64,000 nucleotides of DNA from Aegilops tauschii subsp. strangulata (GCF_002575655.3 NC_053039.3:243204622-243268621), one strand, 5' to 3'; shown: positions 31,237 through 43,718, counted from the first letter of the stretch. Notes: generated from the sequence alone by a model not told the origin. A program made the numbers and translations.

Positions 31237-31460
31237 GAGATGATGAAGTTCTTCATCCCAAACTGACGATCCACCTTGCCAACTTCAACATTGCTACATG
31301 TCTGCTTTCGCACAAAATTGAAGTAAGCTTCTTCCACCACCTGTCTAGTCTTAAACCCTCTGTGGCTGCTGTGTTTGTACCCTGAAACTTGTTCATTGAA
31401 AGCTTCCCATGAACTATAAACTCTTGGAGCCCTCCCGATGAACACCGCATACCACTTATC
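31237..31460 (-). pseudogene. Viroplasmin-like domain, copy B (3' end lost)
   Basis: The frame DKWYAVFIGRAPRVYSSWEA, then YKHSSHRGFKTRQVVEEAYF, is a viroplasmin/RNase H1 N-terminal-type domain with the starting KWY that copy A lacks. A splice-acceptor-like 'gtgctag' directly precedes it at about 31461. The frame runs to FGMKNFII and then stops matching copy A exactly where CACTA-type sequence begins (31237), so the hydrophobic tail is gone. It lies downstream of the Myb/SANT-like pseudogene in the same orientation. Confidence 0.6.
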
Positions 31461-31690
31461 CTAGCACTGCACGAGAGCAATAAGTTGAAGCAGCAAGCAA
31501 TGGAACGCAATAAACCGCAAGTAATGAAGCACACAAGCAGCAAGCAATGGAGCACTCCAGGAGCAAGCAATGGAGCGCACAACCAACAAGCAATGGAGCA
31601 CTCCAAGAGCAAGCAATTAAGCACACAAGCAGCATGCAATGGAGCAGAAGAACAATAGTAAGCATGCATGATCATACCGCATAGCAAGTT
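31461..31690. repeat. Short 'aagcaatggagc' repeats
   Basis: About eight imperfect copies of 'agcaagcaatggagcNc' fill the spacer between the viroplasmin-like copy B and the Myb/SANT-like pseudogene. They are likely intronic or intergenic. The remaining bases to about 31930 hold nothing I recognise. Confidence 0.5.
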
Positions 31691-31935
31691 CAACCTAGCA
31701 CTACTTTGGTGTCATCATACCACCACATCCAAAAGAGGGTGTAATCCTACCACCCGCAAGTTCATGATCATCATGAGGATCACCGTGAAGGGTTAGTATA
31801 TACCACCTCACCAATATATATAGACCATAAGATTGTTTTCAAGCCGTAGCTACACAAAATATACGTCGTCATTGTCATCGTCGTCCTTGTCGCCATCGCC
31901 GTCAAGGATCATGCACGTCGTCGCCACCAGCAGAA

Positions 31936-32394
31936 GCAGCACTAGTAGTAGTGCTCGCCCTGTCAGGTCCTCAGCCAGACCACGCTGTGGGCATCTCGCA
32001 GGGCAACAAACCCAACACCCTAAGCTTTGTTGTCCAGCAGGTGGCTGAGAGCCGCCATGAGAGCCTCTGGGATGAAGCCACGTTGCTCCATGACGGCGCC
32101 GCAGAGGTCAGGGTGGACGTCGACCGTCTTGTTCTCCCTGATGGTGCTGGCCACCTCCTTCACTGCCCAAGTCATGCTGCTGAAGACGGTCAGCTCCTCC
32201 TCCATGAAGCCCCCCCGCTTCCTCTTCCTATCAAGCACAGGAAAATGCTCACCATCCTTCTTAGGAGCATCAACATTGATGGTGTCTGACTCATGGGTGT
32301 CTGGATACTCGGGCATCGGCGAACCCAGCGGCAGAACCAAGCCCGTGGCATGCTTGTCGGTTGTCAGCCGAAAGGAGAAGATATGTGGCATCTG
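31936..32394 (-). pseudogene. Myb/SANT-like pseudogene, C-terminal part
   Basis: The minus-strand frame starting at the Angela insertion point gives PHIFSFRLTTDKH, then DRKRKRGGFMEEELTVFSSM, DLCGAVMEQRGFIPEALMAA and LSHLLDNKA. After a one-base shift it reads GVGFVALRDAHSVVWLRT, a stop and EHYY. This is the conserved C-terminal half of plant Myb/SANT-like proteins related to ORF1 of PIF/Harbinger elements, which help transposase bind DNA. It ends at about 31936. The N-terminal part lies across the Angela insertion at 51885-52530. Confidence 0.7.
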
Positions 32395-34156
32395 TGTTGG
32401 GAAACATAGCATGCAATTTCAAAAAAATTCCTACGCTCACGCAAGATCTATCTAGGAGATGCATAGCAACGAGAGGGGGAGAGTGTGTCCACGTACCCTC
32501 GTAGACCCAAAGCGGAAGCGTTTGACAACGCGGTTGATGTAGTCCAACTTCTTCTTGTTCCGATCGATCAAGCACCAAATGTACGGCACCTCCGAGTTCT
32601 ACACACGTTCAACTCGATGACGTCCCTCGAACTCTTGATCCAGCAAAGAGTCGAGGGAGAGTTCCGTCAGCACGATGGCGTGGTGACGGTGATGGTGAAG
32701 TGATCCGCGTAGTGCTTCGCCTAAGCACTACATGAATATGACCGGAGGCGTAAACTGTGGAGGGAGGCGCCGCACACGGCTAGGAATCAATGTCATGTGT
32801 TCTAGCGGTGCCCCCCACCCACATATATATAGGTGGGAGAGGGAGAGGGGCAGCAAGGGGTGACCCAAGTAGGAGTAATCCTACTTGGGCGCCTCCTCCA
32901 AGTCGGCCTCCCCCCTTCCATAAGTGTTGGTGGGGGAAGGAAAAAGAGTGGGGAGAAGGAAAGGGAGAGGCCGAATCCTCCCCTTTCCTTTCTCCCTTCC
33001 GCTCCTTCCTTCTCCTCCTATTCGGCCTATATGGGGGCACACCAGCCCACTAGGGGCTGGTCTGTCCGGCCCTAGGCCCAATAAGGCCCATATCTTTGCC
33101 GGGGGGTGCCCGGAACCCCTTCCGATACCCCGACACGTACCTGGTACCCCCGGAACACTTCTGGTGTCCGAATACTATCGTCCTATATATGAATCTTTAC
33201 CTCTCGACCATTTCGAGACTCCTCGTCATGTCCGTGATCTCATCCGGGACTCCGAACAACATTCGGTCACCAAATCACATAACTCATATAATACAAAATC
33301 GTCATCAAACGTTAAGCATGCGGACCCTACGGGTTCGAGAACTATGTAGACATGACCGAGACACCTCTCCAGTCAATAACCAACACCGGAACGTGGTCGC
33401 TCATATTGGTTCCCACATATTCTACAAAGATCTTTATCGGCCGTACCGTAATGACCGCATATGTTATTCCCTTTGTCATTGGTATGTTACTTGCCCGAGA
33501 TTCGATAGTTGGTATCTTCATACCTAGTTCAATCTCGTTACTGGAAAGTCTCTTTACTCGTTCCGTAATACATCATCCCGCAACTAACTCATTAGTCACA
33601 TTGCTTGCAAGGCTTCTTATGATGTGTATTACCGAGAGGGCCTAGAGATACCTCTCCGATACTCGGAGTGACAAATCCTAATCTCGATCTATGCCAACCC
33701 AACGAACACCTTTGGAGATACCTGTAGAGTATCTTTATAATCACCCAGTTAGGTTGTGATGTTTGATAGCACATAAGGCATTCCTCCGGTATCCGGGAGT
33801 TGCACAGTCTCATAGTTGAAGGAATATGTATTTGACATGAAGAAAGCAATAGCAATAAAACTAAACGATCAATATGCTAAGCTAACGGATGGGTATTGTC
33901 CATCACATCATTCTCATAATGATGTGATCCCGTTCATCAAATGACAACACATGTCTATGGTTAGGAAACTTAACCATCTTTGATTAACGAGCTAGTCTAG
34001 TAGAGGCTTACTAGGGACACTATGTTTTGTCTATGTATCCACACATGTATCAAGTTTCTGGTTAATACAATTCTAGCATGAATAATAAACATTTATCATG
34101 ATATAAGGAAATATAAATAACAACTTTATTATTGCCTCTAGGGCATATTTCCTTCA
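32395..34156 (-). mobile_element. 3' LTR of the Angela-type element (1762 bp)
   Basis: An undivided LTR. Compared with the other copy it has only a short 'ccacccacatatatatagg' where that copy has a long CA/TA run. It keeps a segment of about 57 bases near 33804-33858 (including 'gttgaaggaatatgtatttg') that the right LTR lacks. The conserved end 'gcctctagggcatatttcct' is diagnostic for this family. Confidence 0.93.
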
Positions 34157-34390
34157 GTCTCCCACTTGCACTAGAGTCAATAATCTAGTTCACATCGCCA
34201 TGTGACCAACACTCAAAGGGTTTACTAGAGTCAATAATCTAGTTCACATCGCTATGTGATTAACACGCCAAGAGTACTAAGGTGTGATCATTTTTTGCTT
34301 GTGAGAGAAGTTTAGTCAACGGGCCTGTCACATTCAGATCCATATGTATTTTGCAAATCTTTATGTCTACAATGCTCTGCATGAGCTACT

Positions 34391-34744
34391 CTAGCTAATT
34401 GCTCCCACTTTCAATATGTATCCAGATTGAGACTCAGAGTCATCCGGATCAGTGTCAAAGCTTGCATCGACGTAACTCTTTATGATGATCTCTTTGTCAC
34501 CTCCATAACCGAGAAACATTTCCTTAGTCCTCTTTAGGTACCTAAGGATAATTTTGACCGTTGTCCAGTGATCTACTCCTGGATCACTATTGTACCCTCT
34601 TGCCAAATTCATGGCATGGTACACAATAGGTCTGGTATACATCATGACATACTTTATAGAACCTATGGCTGAGGCATAGGGAATGACTTTCATTCTCTCT
34701 CTATCTTCTGTCGTGGTCGGGTATTGAGTCTTACTCAACTTCAT
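34391..34744 (-). pseudogene. Angela RT end / RNase H start
   Basis: The frame MKLSKTQYPTTTEDRERMKV, then YASAIGSIKYVMMYTRPIVY and WTTVKIILRYLKRTKEMFLG and VDASFDTDPDDSESQSGYIL, is the C-terminal part of Copia reverse transcriptase running into RNase H. The remaining RNase H toward 34160 is decayed. Confidence 0.8.
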
Positions 34745-34949
34745 ACCTTACAACTGAGGCAAGAACTCCTTCTTTGGCTGATCCATTTTGAAATCCTTCA
34801 AAACCTTATCAAGGTATATGCTCATCGAAAGTCTTATCAAGCGTCATGGTCTATCTCTATAGATCTTGATGCCCAATATGTAAGCAACTTGACTGAGGTC
34901 TTTATTTGAAAAACTCCATTCAAACACTCCTTTATGCTTTCCAGAAAAT

Positions 34950-35812
34950 TCTACATCATTTCCGATCAACAATATGTCTTTCACATATACTTATCAGAAA
35001 GGCTGTAGTGCTCCCACTCACTTTCTTGTAAATACGGGCTTCACCGCAAGTCTGTATAAAACTATATGTTTTGATCACCTCATCAAAGCGTATATTCCAA
35101 CTCCGAGATGCATGCACCAGTCCATAAATAGATCGCTGGAGCTTGCACTCTTTATTAGCACCTTTAGGATCAACAAAACCTTCTGGTTGCATCATATACA
35201 ACTATTCTTTAAGAAATCCATTAAGGAATGCAGTTTTGACGTCCATTTGCCAGATTTCATATAAAATGCGACAATTGCTAACATGATTCGGACAGACATA
35301 AGCATCGCTACGGGTGAGAAGGTCTCATCGTAGTCAACTCCTTGAACTTGTCGAAAACCTTTCACGACAAGTCGAGCTTTGTAGACAGTAACATTACCAT
35401 CAGCGTTAGTCTTCTTCTTGAAGATCCATTTATTCTCTATGGCTTGCCGATCATCGAGCAAGTCAACCAAAGTCCATACTTTGTTCTCATACATGGATCC
35501 CATCTCAGATTTCATGGCCTCAAGCCATTTTGCGGAATCTGGGCTCATCATCGCTTCCTCATAGTTCATAGGTTCATCATGGTCTAGTAATATGACTTCC
35601 AGAACAGGATTACCGTACCACTCTGGTGCAGAACGTGCTCTGGTTGACCTACAAGGTTCAGTAGTAACTTGATTCGAAGTTTCATGATCATTATCATTAG
35701 CTTCCTCACTAGTTGGTGTAGGCATCATGGGAACGGTTTTCTGTGATGAACTACTTTCCAATTCGAGAGAAGGTATAATTACCTCATCAAGTTCTACTTT
35801 CCTCCCACTCAC
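34950..35812 (-). pseudogene. Angela reverse transcriptase, N-terminal part
   Basis: The frame 35812-35192 carries PMNYEEAMMSPDSAKWLEAM, NKWIFKKKTNADGNVTVYKA and VKGFRQVQGVDYDETFSPVA, the classical Copia RT entry blocks. A second frame (35201-34956) continues with MYMMQPEGFVDPKGANKECK and SIYGLVHASRSWNIRFDEVI. Stops and frame changes separate them, and the YVDDI-type catalytic box is decayed. Confidence 0.85.
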
Positions 35813-35859
35813 TTCTTTCGAGAAAACTCCTTCTCTAGAAAGGATCCTTTCTTAGCAAC

Positions 35860-36797
35860 AAAGATCTTGCCTTCAGATCTGTGATAGAAGGTGTACCCAA
35901 CAGTTTCTTTTGGGTATCCTATGAAGACGCACTTCTTCGATTTGGGTTCGAGCTTATCAGGTTGAAGCTTTTTCACATAAGCATAGCAACCCCAAACTTT
36001 AAGAAATGACAGCTTGGGTTTCTTGCCAAACCACAGTTCATACAGTGTCGTCTCAACGGATTTAGACGGTGCCCTATTTCAAGTGAATGCATCTGTCTCT
36101 AATGCATAACCCCAAAACGATAGTGGTAAATCGGTAAGAGACATATAGATCGCACCATATCTAATAAAGTACGGTTATGACGTTCGGACACACCATTACG
36201 CTTTGGTCTTCTAGGTTGTGTGAGTTGTGAAACTATTCCACATTGTTTTAAATGAAGGCCAAACTCGTAATTCAAATATTCGCCTCTGCGATCAGATCAT
36301 AGAAACTTTATTTTCTTGTTACAATGATTCTCCACTTCACTCTGAAATTCTTTGAACTTTTCAAATGTTTCAGACTTGTGTTTCATTAAGTAGATATACC
36401 CATATCTGCTCAAATCATCTGTGAAGGTCAAAAAATAACGATACCCTCCGCGAGCCTCAATACTCATTGGACCGCACACATAGGTATGTATTATTTCCAA
36501 TAAGTTAGTAGCTCGCTCCATTATTCCGGAGAACGGAGTTTTAGTCATCTTGCTCATGAGGCATGGTTCGCAAGCATCAAATGATTCATAATCAAGTGAT
36601 TCCAAAAGTCCATCTGCATGGAGTTTCTTCATGTGTTTTACACCAATATGACATAAACGGCAGTGCCACAAATATGTTGCACTGTCATTATCAACTTTGC
36701 ATCTTTTGGCATCAATATTATGAATTTGTGTATCACTACGATCGAGCTTCAATAAACCATTTACATTGGATGTATGACCATAGAAGGTTTTATTCAT
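35860..36797 (-). pseudogene. Angela integrase
   Basis: A gag-pre-integrase zinc module (WHCRLCHIGVKHMKKLH, CEPCLMSKMTKTPF) leads into the integrase core (FLTFTDDLSRYGYIYLMKHK) within 36797-36297. After a stop the core continues with EYLNYEFGLHLKQCGI and NGVSERHNRTLLDM, and then decays toward 35860. Confidence 0.8.
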
Positions 36798-37171
36798 TTA
36801 AACAGAACAGCAATTATTCTCTAATTTAAATGAATAACGGTATCGCAATAAACATGATCCAATCATATTCATGCTCAACGCAAACACCAAATAACATTTA
36901 TTTAGGTCCAACACTAATCCCGAAGGTAGAGGGAGTGTGCGATGGTGATCTTATCAACCTTGGAATTACTTTCAACACACATCGTCACCTTGCCCTTGAC
37001 TAGTCTCTATTCATTTTGCAACTCCTGTTTCGAGTTACTAATCTTAGCAACTAAACCGGTATCAAATACCCTGGGGTTACTATGAACACTAGTAAAGTAC
37101 ACATCAATAACATGTATATCAAATATACCTTTGTTCACTTTGCCATCCTTCTTATCCGCCAAGTATTTGGG

Positions 37172-37213
37172 GCAGTTCCGCTTCCAGTGACCATTCCTTT
37201 TGTAGTAGAAGCA
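37172..37213 (-). pseudogene. Angela gag zinc knuckle remnant
   Basis: The minus strand reads CFYYKRNGHWKRNC, a CCHC knuckle with the second Cys replaced by Tyr. It is followed by PKYLADKKDGKVNKGIF, typical of the Angela/BARE gag-protease junction. Gag upstream (37250-38300) is present as decayed fragments only, and 38330-39200 is the untranslated leader. Confidence 0.7.
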
Positions 37214-39200
37214 CTCAGTTTCAGGCTTAGGTCTAGCTTTGGGCTTCTTCTCGGGAGTGACAACTTGCTTGTCATTCTTCTTGAAGTTCCCTTTCTTTTC
37301 CTTTGCCCTTTTTCTTGAAACTAGTGGTCTTGTTAACCATCAACATTTGATGCTCTTTCTTGATTTCTACCTTCGCCGATTTTAGTATCACAAAGAGCTC
37401 GGGAATCGTTTTCGTCATCCCTTGCATATTATAGTTCATCACGAAGTTCTAGTAGCTTGGTGATAGTTACTAGAGAACTATGTCAATCACTATCTTATCT
37501 GGAAGATTAACTCCCACATGATTCAAGCGATTGTAGCACCCAGACATTCTGAGCACATGCTCACTGGCTGAGATATTCTCCTCCATCTTGTAGGCAAAGT
37601 ACTTGTCAGAGGTCTCATACCTCTCAACACGGGCATGAGTCTAAAATACCAATTTCAGCTCATGGAACATCTCATCTGCTCTGTGGCGTTCAAAACGTTT
37701 TTGAAGTCCCGGTTCTAAGCCGTAAAGCATGGTGCACTAAACTATCAAGTAGTCATCACACCGAGCTTGTCAAACGTTCATAACGTCTACATCTACTCCT
37801 GCAATCGGTCTGTCACCTAGCGGTGCATCAAGGACATAATTCTTCTGTCCAGCTATGAGGATAATCCTCATGTTTCGGACCCAGTCCGTGTAGTTGCTGC
37901 TAGCATCTTTCAACTTATTTTTCTCTAGGAACATATCAAAAATAAACGGGGAGCTACATCGCGAGCTATTGATCTACAACATAATTTGCAAATACTATCA
38001 GGACTAAGTTCATGATAAATTAAGTTCAATTAATCAAATTACTTAAGAACTCCCACTTAGATAGACATCCCTCAAGTCATCTAAATGATATGTGATCCAA
38101 ATCAACTAAACCATGTCCGATCATCACGTGAGATGGAGTAGTCATCAATGGTGAAAATCTCTATGTTGATCATATCTACTATATGATTCACGTTTGACCT
38201 TTCGGTCTCTAGTGTTCTGAGGCCATGCCTGTACATGCTAGGCTCGTCAAGTTTAACCCGAGTATTCCGCATGTGCAAAACTGTCTTGCACCCATTGTAT
38301 GTGAACGTAGAGCCTATCACACCCGACCATCACGTGGTGTCTCAGCACGAAGAACTTTCGCAACGGTGCATACTCAGGGAGAACACTTATACCTTGAAAT
38401 TTAGTTAAGGGATCGTCTTATAATGCTAGCGCCGTACTAAGCAAAATAAGATGCATATAAAAGATAAACATCACATGCAATCAAAATATGTGACATGATA
38501 TGGCCATCATCATCTTGTGCCTTTGATCTCCATTTCCAAAGCACCGTCATGATTTCCATCGTCGCCGGCTTGACACCTTCATCTCCATCGTAGCGTCGTT
38601 GTCGTCTCGCCAACTATAGCTTCTACAACTATCGCTAACGCATAGTGATAAAGTAAAGCAATTACATGGCGATTGCATTTCATACAATAAAGCAACAACC
38701 ATAAGGTTCCTGCCAGTTGCCGATAACTTTTACAAAACATGATCGTCTCATACAACAATGTATATGACATCATGTCTTGACCATATCACATCACAACATG
38801 CCCTGCAAAAACAAGTTATACGTCCTCTACTTTGTTGTAGCAAGTTTTACGTGGCTGCTACAGGCTTCTAGCAAGAACCGTTCTTACCTACGCATCAAAA
38901 CCACAACGGTGTTTCGTCAAGTTTGTTGTTTTAACTTTCAACAAGGACCGGCCGTAGTCAAATTCGATTCAACTAAAGTTGGAGAAACAGACACCCGCCA
39001 GCCACCTTTATAAAAAACTAGTTGCATGTCTGTCAGTGGAACCGGTCTCATGAACATGGTCATGTAAGGTTGGTCCGGGCCGCTTCATCCAACAATACCG
39101 CCGAATCAAAATAAGACATTGGTGGTAAGCAGTATGACTATCACCGCCCACAACTCTTTGTGTTTTTTTCTACTCGCGCATATCATCTACGCATAGACCT

Positions 39201-39213
39201 GGCTCTGATACCA
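39201..39213 (-). promoter_or_regulatory. Primer-binding site (initiator Met tRNA), Angela
   Basis: TGGTATCAGAGCC on the minus strand, one base inside the 5' LTR. Confidence 0.85.
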
Positions 39214-39214
39214 C

Positions 39215-39637
39215 TGTTGGGAAACGTAGCATGCAATTTCGAAAAAATCCTACACTCACGCAAGATCTATCTAGGAGATGCATAGCAACGAGCGGGGGAG
39301 AGTGTGTCCACGTACCCTCGTAGACCGAAAGCGGAAGCGTTTGACAACGCGGTTGATGTAGTCGAACTTCTTCCCGTTCCGACCGATCAAGCACCGAATG
39401 TATGGCACCTCTGAATTCTGCACACGTTCAGCTCGATGACGTCCCTCGAACTCTTGATCCAATAAAGTGTCGAGGGAGAGTTCCGTCAGCACGACGGCAT
39501 GGTGACGGTGATGGTGAAGTGATCCGCGCAGGGCTTCGCCTAAGCACTACATGAATATGACCGGAGGCGTAAACTGTGGAGGGGGGCACCGCACACGGCT
39601 AGGAGTCAATGTTCTGTGTTCTAGCGGTGCCCCCCCC

Positions 39638-39733
<96 letters not shown>

Positions 39734-40606
39734 TGGGAGAGGGAGAGGGGCAGCAAGGGGTGACCCAAGTAGGAGTAATCCTACTTGGGCGCCTCCTCCA
39801 AGTCGGCCTCCCCCCTTCCATAAGTGTTGGAGGGGGAAGGAAAAAGAGGGGGGGGGGGGAGAAGGAAAGGGGGAGGCCGAATCCTCCCCTTTCCTTTCTC
39901 CCTTCCCCTCCTTCCTTCTCCTCCTATTCGACCTATATGGGGGTGCACCAGCCCACTAGGGGCTGGTCTGTCCCGCCCTAGGCCCAATAAGGCCCATATC
40001 TTTGCCGGGGGTGCTCGGAACCCCTTCCGGTGCCCCTATACGTACCCGGTACCCCCGAAACACTTCCGGTTTTCCAATACTATCGTCGTATATATGAATC
40101 TTTAGCTCTCGACCATTTCGAGACTCGTCGTCATGTCCGTGATCTCATCCGGGACTCCGAACAACATTCGATCACCAAATCACATAACTCATATAATACA
40201 AAATCGTCATCGAACGTTAAGCGAGCGGACCCTACAGGTTTGAGAACTATGTAGACATGACCGAGACACCTCTCTGGTCAATAACCAACAGTGGAACCTG
40301 GATGCTCATATTGGTTCCGACATATTATACGAAGTTCTTTATCGGTTGTACCGTAATGACAACATACGTTATTCCCTTTGTCATCGGTATGTTACTTGCC
40401 CGAGATTTGATAGTTGGTATCTTCATACCTAGTTCAATCTCGTTACCAGAAAGTCTCTTTACTCGTTCTGTAATACATCATACCGCAACTAACTCATTAG
40501 TCACATTGCTTGCAAGGCTTCTTATGATGTGTATTACCGAGAGGGCCCAGAGATACCTCTCCGATACTCGGAGTGACAAATCCTAATCTCGATCTATGCC
40601 AACCCA
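39215..40606 (-). mobile_element. 5' LTR of Angela, piece 1
   Basis: Matches 32395-33707 of the other LTR and stops at CCA (40604-40606), the target duplication of the inserted CACTA element. The LTR resumes at 51477. Confidence 0.92.
39639..39732. repeat. (CA)n(TA)n microsatellite within the LTR
   Basis: About 11 CA units are followed by about 36 TA units. The other LTR has only a few dinucleotides at the same spot. The frames of alternating Tyr-Ile and Thr-His here are artefacts. Confidence 0.95.
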
Positions 40607-41468
40607 TACTGGTGCGCGTCGATCCTAAACAAACGGTTTAAAACCCCTTTCCGCGACGGCATCTGGAACTGTCGCCAAGTGAGTGTGGGCGATAGGGGGG
40701 TCCTTCCCACACGACCCAAAAACCGTCGGGGATATGCCCTCCTGGCACACACGTTCGACAAAATGAGGTCGTGTGCGACCGGCGAGCGCTCAAATACGAA
40801 AATACGTACAATACAGCTAAAAAATACAATTATACGACGAAATTGTTTCCAGTCGCAAGTACATCCCACAAAGTCAGTCCCCGCTAAACGTTTACGTTTG
40901 TATGTACATTCCACACAGTCGCTCCAAGGAAAACGTTTCCATTCACAGGTACATCACACACAATTTTTCCCGTTAAATCGTTTGTGATAGCGTTGCCATT
41001 GCACACGATATTAATAATTTCATCTTTGCATTATTGAATGCATCACACATGGTGCGTAGAAAGAAACTGTGTGGCAAAGGCTGTCCATCACACACACTTT
41101 TTATGTGATAAACGTTTGTGCAAGGTGGCCTAACGCAAACAGTTTTCTAGAGAAAGTCGTGTGTGCAGTGGAGATTGATTGCACACGTAGTGGATCCTAG
41201 AAACGTTTCTGATCTCCACATATATCACAGACGTTTCGCTTTCGCAAACCGTGTGCAGTGTAATCCCTATTTAATCCATAATTAATCCAATTAATCCCTA
41301 ATTTAAAAATCACATGTTATGAATTTGAAAGTAGGCAATCACTTATTTCATATCCAACCATGTTTATTACAAATATAGGTTCACCAACGAATCCATAATT
41401 CAATGCACATATACATATACTAAAGAACTACAGAAGCACCAAGTAAATAATGATGAACCAAAGTTGTA

Positions 41469-43718
41469 CTAAAGACTGTAAAGAGAGAGGCGAAAGACAT
41501 TCTGGTTGCTGGAGAAGGTGAAGCGGAATGCCCATATTGTGCCCTTCTCCATGCGTAAGGCGCGCACGACTCTAGGGCAACCCCTTGTGATGGCTGCCCG
41601 TCCATCCTTCACTGTCTTCATTAGGACTTCTCGATGCTCATTGTAGTCTGGATGAAATACTTTAACCTTCATTGCGTGTCCACCAATCATGTACTTTGCG
41701 AGCTAATCTTGAGTGAACTGCTTCGGGAACCACTGTGAACAAAAAAGATTCAGACATTGTTGTCTAACAACTCATTATGGGCAGTAAAAAGAGAAGGCTG
41801 CAGAGTTTGTAGTTACCATCCTATAGCTCACTATTGTGTTAGATAGAGCATAAACAAATAATTTGCTTGCCACCATTCATATCTTTTAGCTAATAATCCT
41901 CATCAGTTTCCTCACTTCATGCTTGTTCATCAATATCTCATTGCCCCATACGCAAAAAGGGTCGATGCGTGGATCCTTGCCAAGGGCATATGTACCTACA
42001 AGCAACAAGTCAATATTAGAAGCTAACTAGTGTCCAGGCCTGGATCTATATGCAGTACATTATGGAACGACGGGGGAGTACAAGCCGAGGGATGAAGCTA
42101 ACCTCGGCGGAAAATGGTGGTCACTCCCGTTGTTGTCCTGCATAAGTAGTGGAAAGGCATGACAAGTACATCAATCTTAACATCAAACAAATATAGCAAA
42201 GGTAAACAACATCATCTCCAAATGATAGCTTGAATGTGTTGGTTTAAGCATGCTGTTAAAGCAGATATAAAATGGAAGGCAATGTTACCGACAGCAGGCT
42301 TAACAGCCATCAAATATTGCAATTCAAACTGGTATTGTTGAAAATGAATAGAACGTAGGTAATGCTTAAACATCACACTGGATAAATGTATAAAACTGAA
42401 AATAAAGGGCATGTGTTAACTACACCAGGAATAACTGGAACCAAATGTAGCCGTTCAAACTGGTATTGATGTAGTCGAGCGGCACAGTTCTGGCTTGCAC
42501 ATAATGAACCACACATTGTGAATGATTGAAATAAACAAGGCATAAATGACCAGTATAACAACCAAATATAGCAATTGAAAATTGGACAGAGTCTCACTGC
42601 AACCAACCTAACAAGCAAATACGGATAAATAGGACATATGCTTGAAAACTAGACAAATGCTCACTGCAACCAACCTAACAAGCAGATAAAGATAAACAAG
42701 GCATCTGCTTGATAACTGGAGAAATGCTAAAAAAGCAACCTAACAACCAAATACAGATAAACAAGGCATCTTCTTGATAACTGGACAAATGCTAAAAAAG
42801 CAACCTATCAACCAAATACAGATAAACAAGGCATCTGCTTGATAACTGGACAAATACTCACTTCAACCAAACTAATAACCAAATACAGATAAATAAGGCA
42901 TCCGCTTGATAACTGGAAAAATGCTCACTCCAACCAACCTAACAACCAAATACAGATAAACAAGGCATCTACTCACTATAAACGACCAAATATAGCCATT
43001 CGTGAAACTAAAGTGGACAATTCATACTTAAACATCACATACACCTATTGAACAATACAATTTTGCATAACTGAAATAATTAAACACGGCACAGTTAAAG
43101 CACCACACGGCAAATGCTACTACAACAAAGGGTACGGGTTGGCAAGCTAGAAAAGGAAATATTTGCTGATAGAATGTTGCCTCACATTTCATGGACGGGA
43201 TCCTTCCAGTTGGAAGAGCACAGACCCATGGTGTGCTCTCTGATGTCACAGATGGGCTGTTTCACCTTGGAAGAACCTTTGTGGGTGCCCTCCTCGTGGT
43301 CGTGGTCGATGAGATCTGACTTGGCAATTGAGGATCCCAAGCCGCCGCCGTAGAACGTGTCCTTCAGAAGTGACAAAATGGGCTCGATGGCATATAAAGC
43401 TCGCAAATCCTTGACCGCTTGGCGGAGGAGATCAGCGGCAGGGCCGTCGAAGAGATCGACGGCGGTTGAAACAGAGGGGTTGGGGATGGACCACTTAACC
43501 TGTGACATGGCCCACGTGAAGCCGTCGGTGTGGACGAGCTTGATGTCGTAGCCAGCTGTCCCGAGATACAGTAATACGCTAGCGCGTTGACATGAAGCCT
43601 TCGGCATGGCAACGTAGTCAACGTCTTCGCTGGCTTCTGCGGCGACGTGTTGCTCTGGGATCGACAGGTCGGGGCGAACGGCGGCCACCTCGCCAACGTC
43701 CGCCGGAGAGGCCATGAT
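41469..43718 (-). pseudogene. Multi-exon B3-like gene in CACTA element
   Basis: The first coding block starts with an ATG at 43718 (MASPADVGEVAAVRPD; an upstream in-frame ATG at 43835 is possible) and runs to about 43182 with no motif I know. Further minus-strand exons with GT-AG-like borders follow: 42137-42103, 41995-41817 (ACATATGCCCTTGG…, a WGNEILMNKHEVRKLM stretch) and 41732-41469. The last reads WFPKQFTQD, a TAG, LAKYMIGGHAMKVKVF, DGRAAITRGCPRVVRALRME, GTIWAFRFTFSSN and FRLSLYSL, which fits a B3 DNA-binding domain. Stops in the last two exons make it a pseudogene. The 79 bp repeats at 42585-42975 lie in its largest intron. Confidence 0.5.
42585..42975. repeat. ~79 bp tandem repeat, about five units
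   Basis: Units contain 'gataaacaaggcatctgctt', 'gataactggacaaatgct' and 'caacctaacaaccaaataca'. They are 75-82 bases long and moderately diverged. They fall between the first block and the later exons of the B3-like pseudogene. Confidence 0.7.

Larger units (their letters stand above)
17583..31237. mobile_element. CACTA element fragment, split by a Gypsy element
   Basis: The left piece 17583-17868 starts CACTACAAAAAAAGACACAT and is full of 'tatgacaNNNNNtatgac' motifs; the 3 bases before it are ATG. The right piece 31023-31237 continues with 'gccaagcgatgcactgtggt' and about four copies of a 'ctgaacccgagcgatt' motif. It has no CACTA right terminus and stops abruptly in viroplasmin-like copy B. 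This family is common in wheat-tribe genomes. The full element end has been lost, by deletion or recombination. Confidence 0.65.

Noticed and set aside
17337..31460. Viroplasmin-like frames as an integrated plant pararetrovirus
   Set aside because: The domain also occurs in cellular RNase H1-type proteins. No coat protein, movement protein or pararetroviral RT accompanies it, and it sits beside a Myb/SANT-like gene in the same orientation.
39547..39959. Frames of repeated Tyr-Ile and Thr-His
   Set aside because: They are translations of the CA/TA microsatellite inside an LTR.
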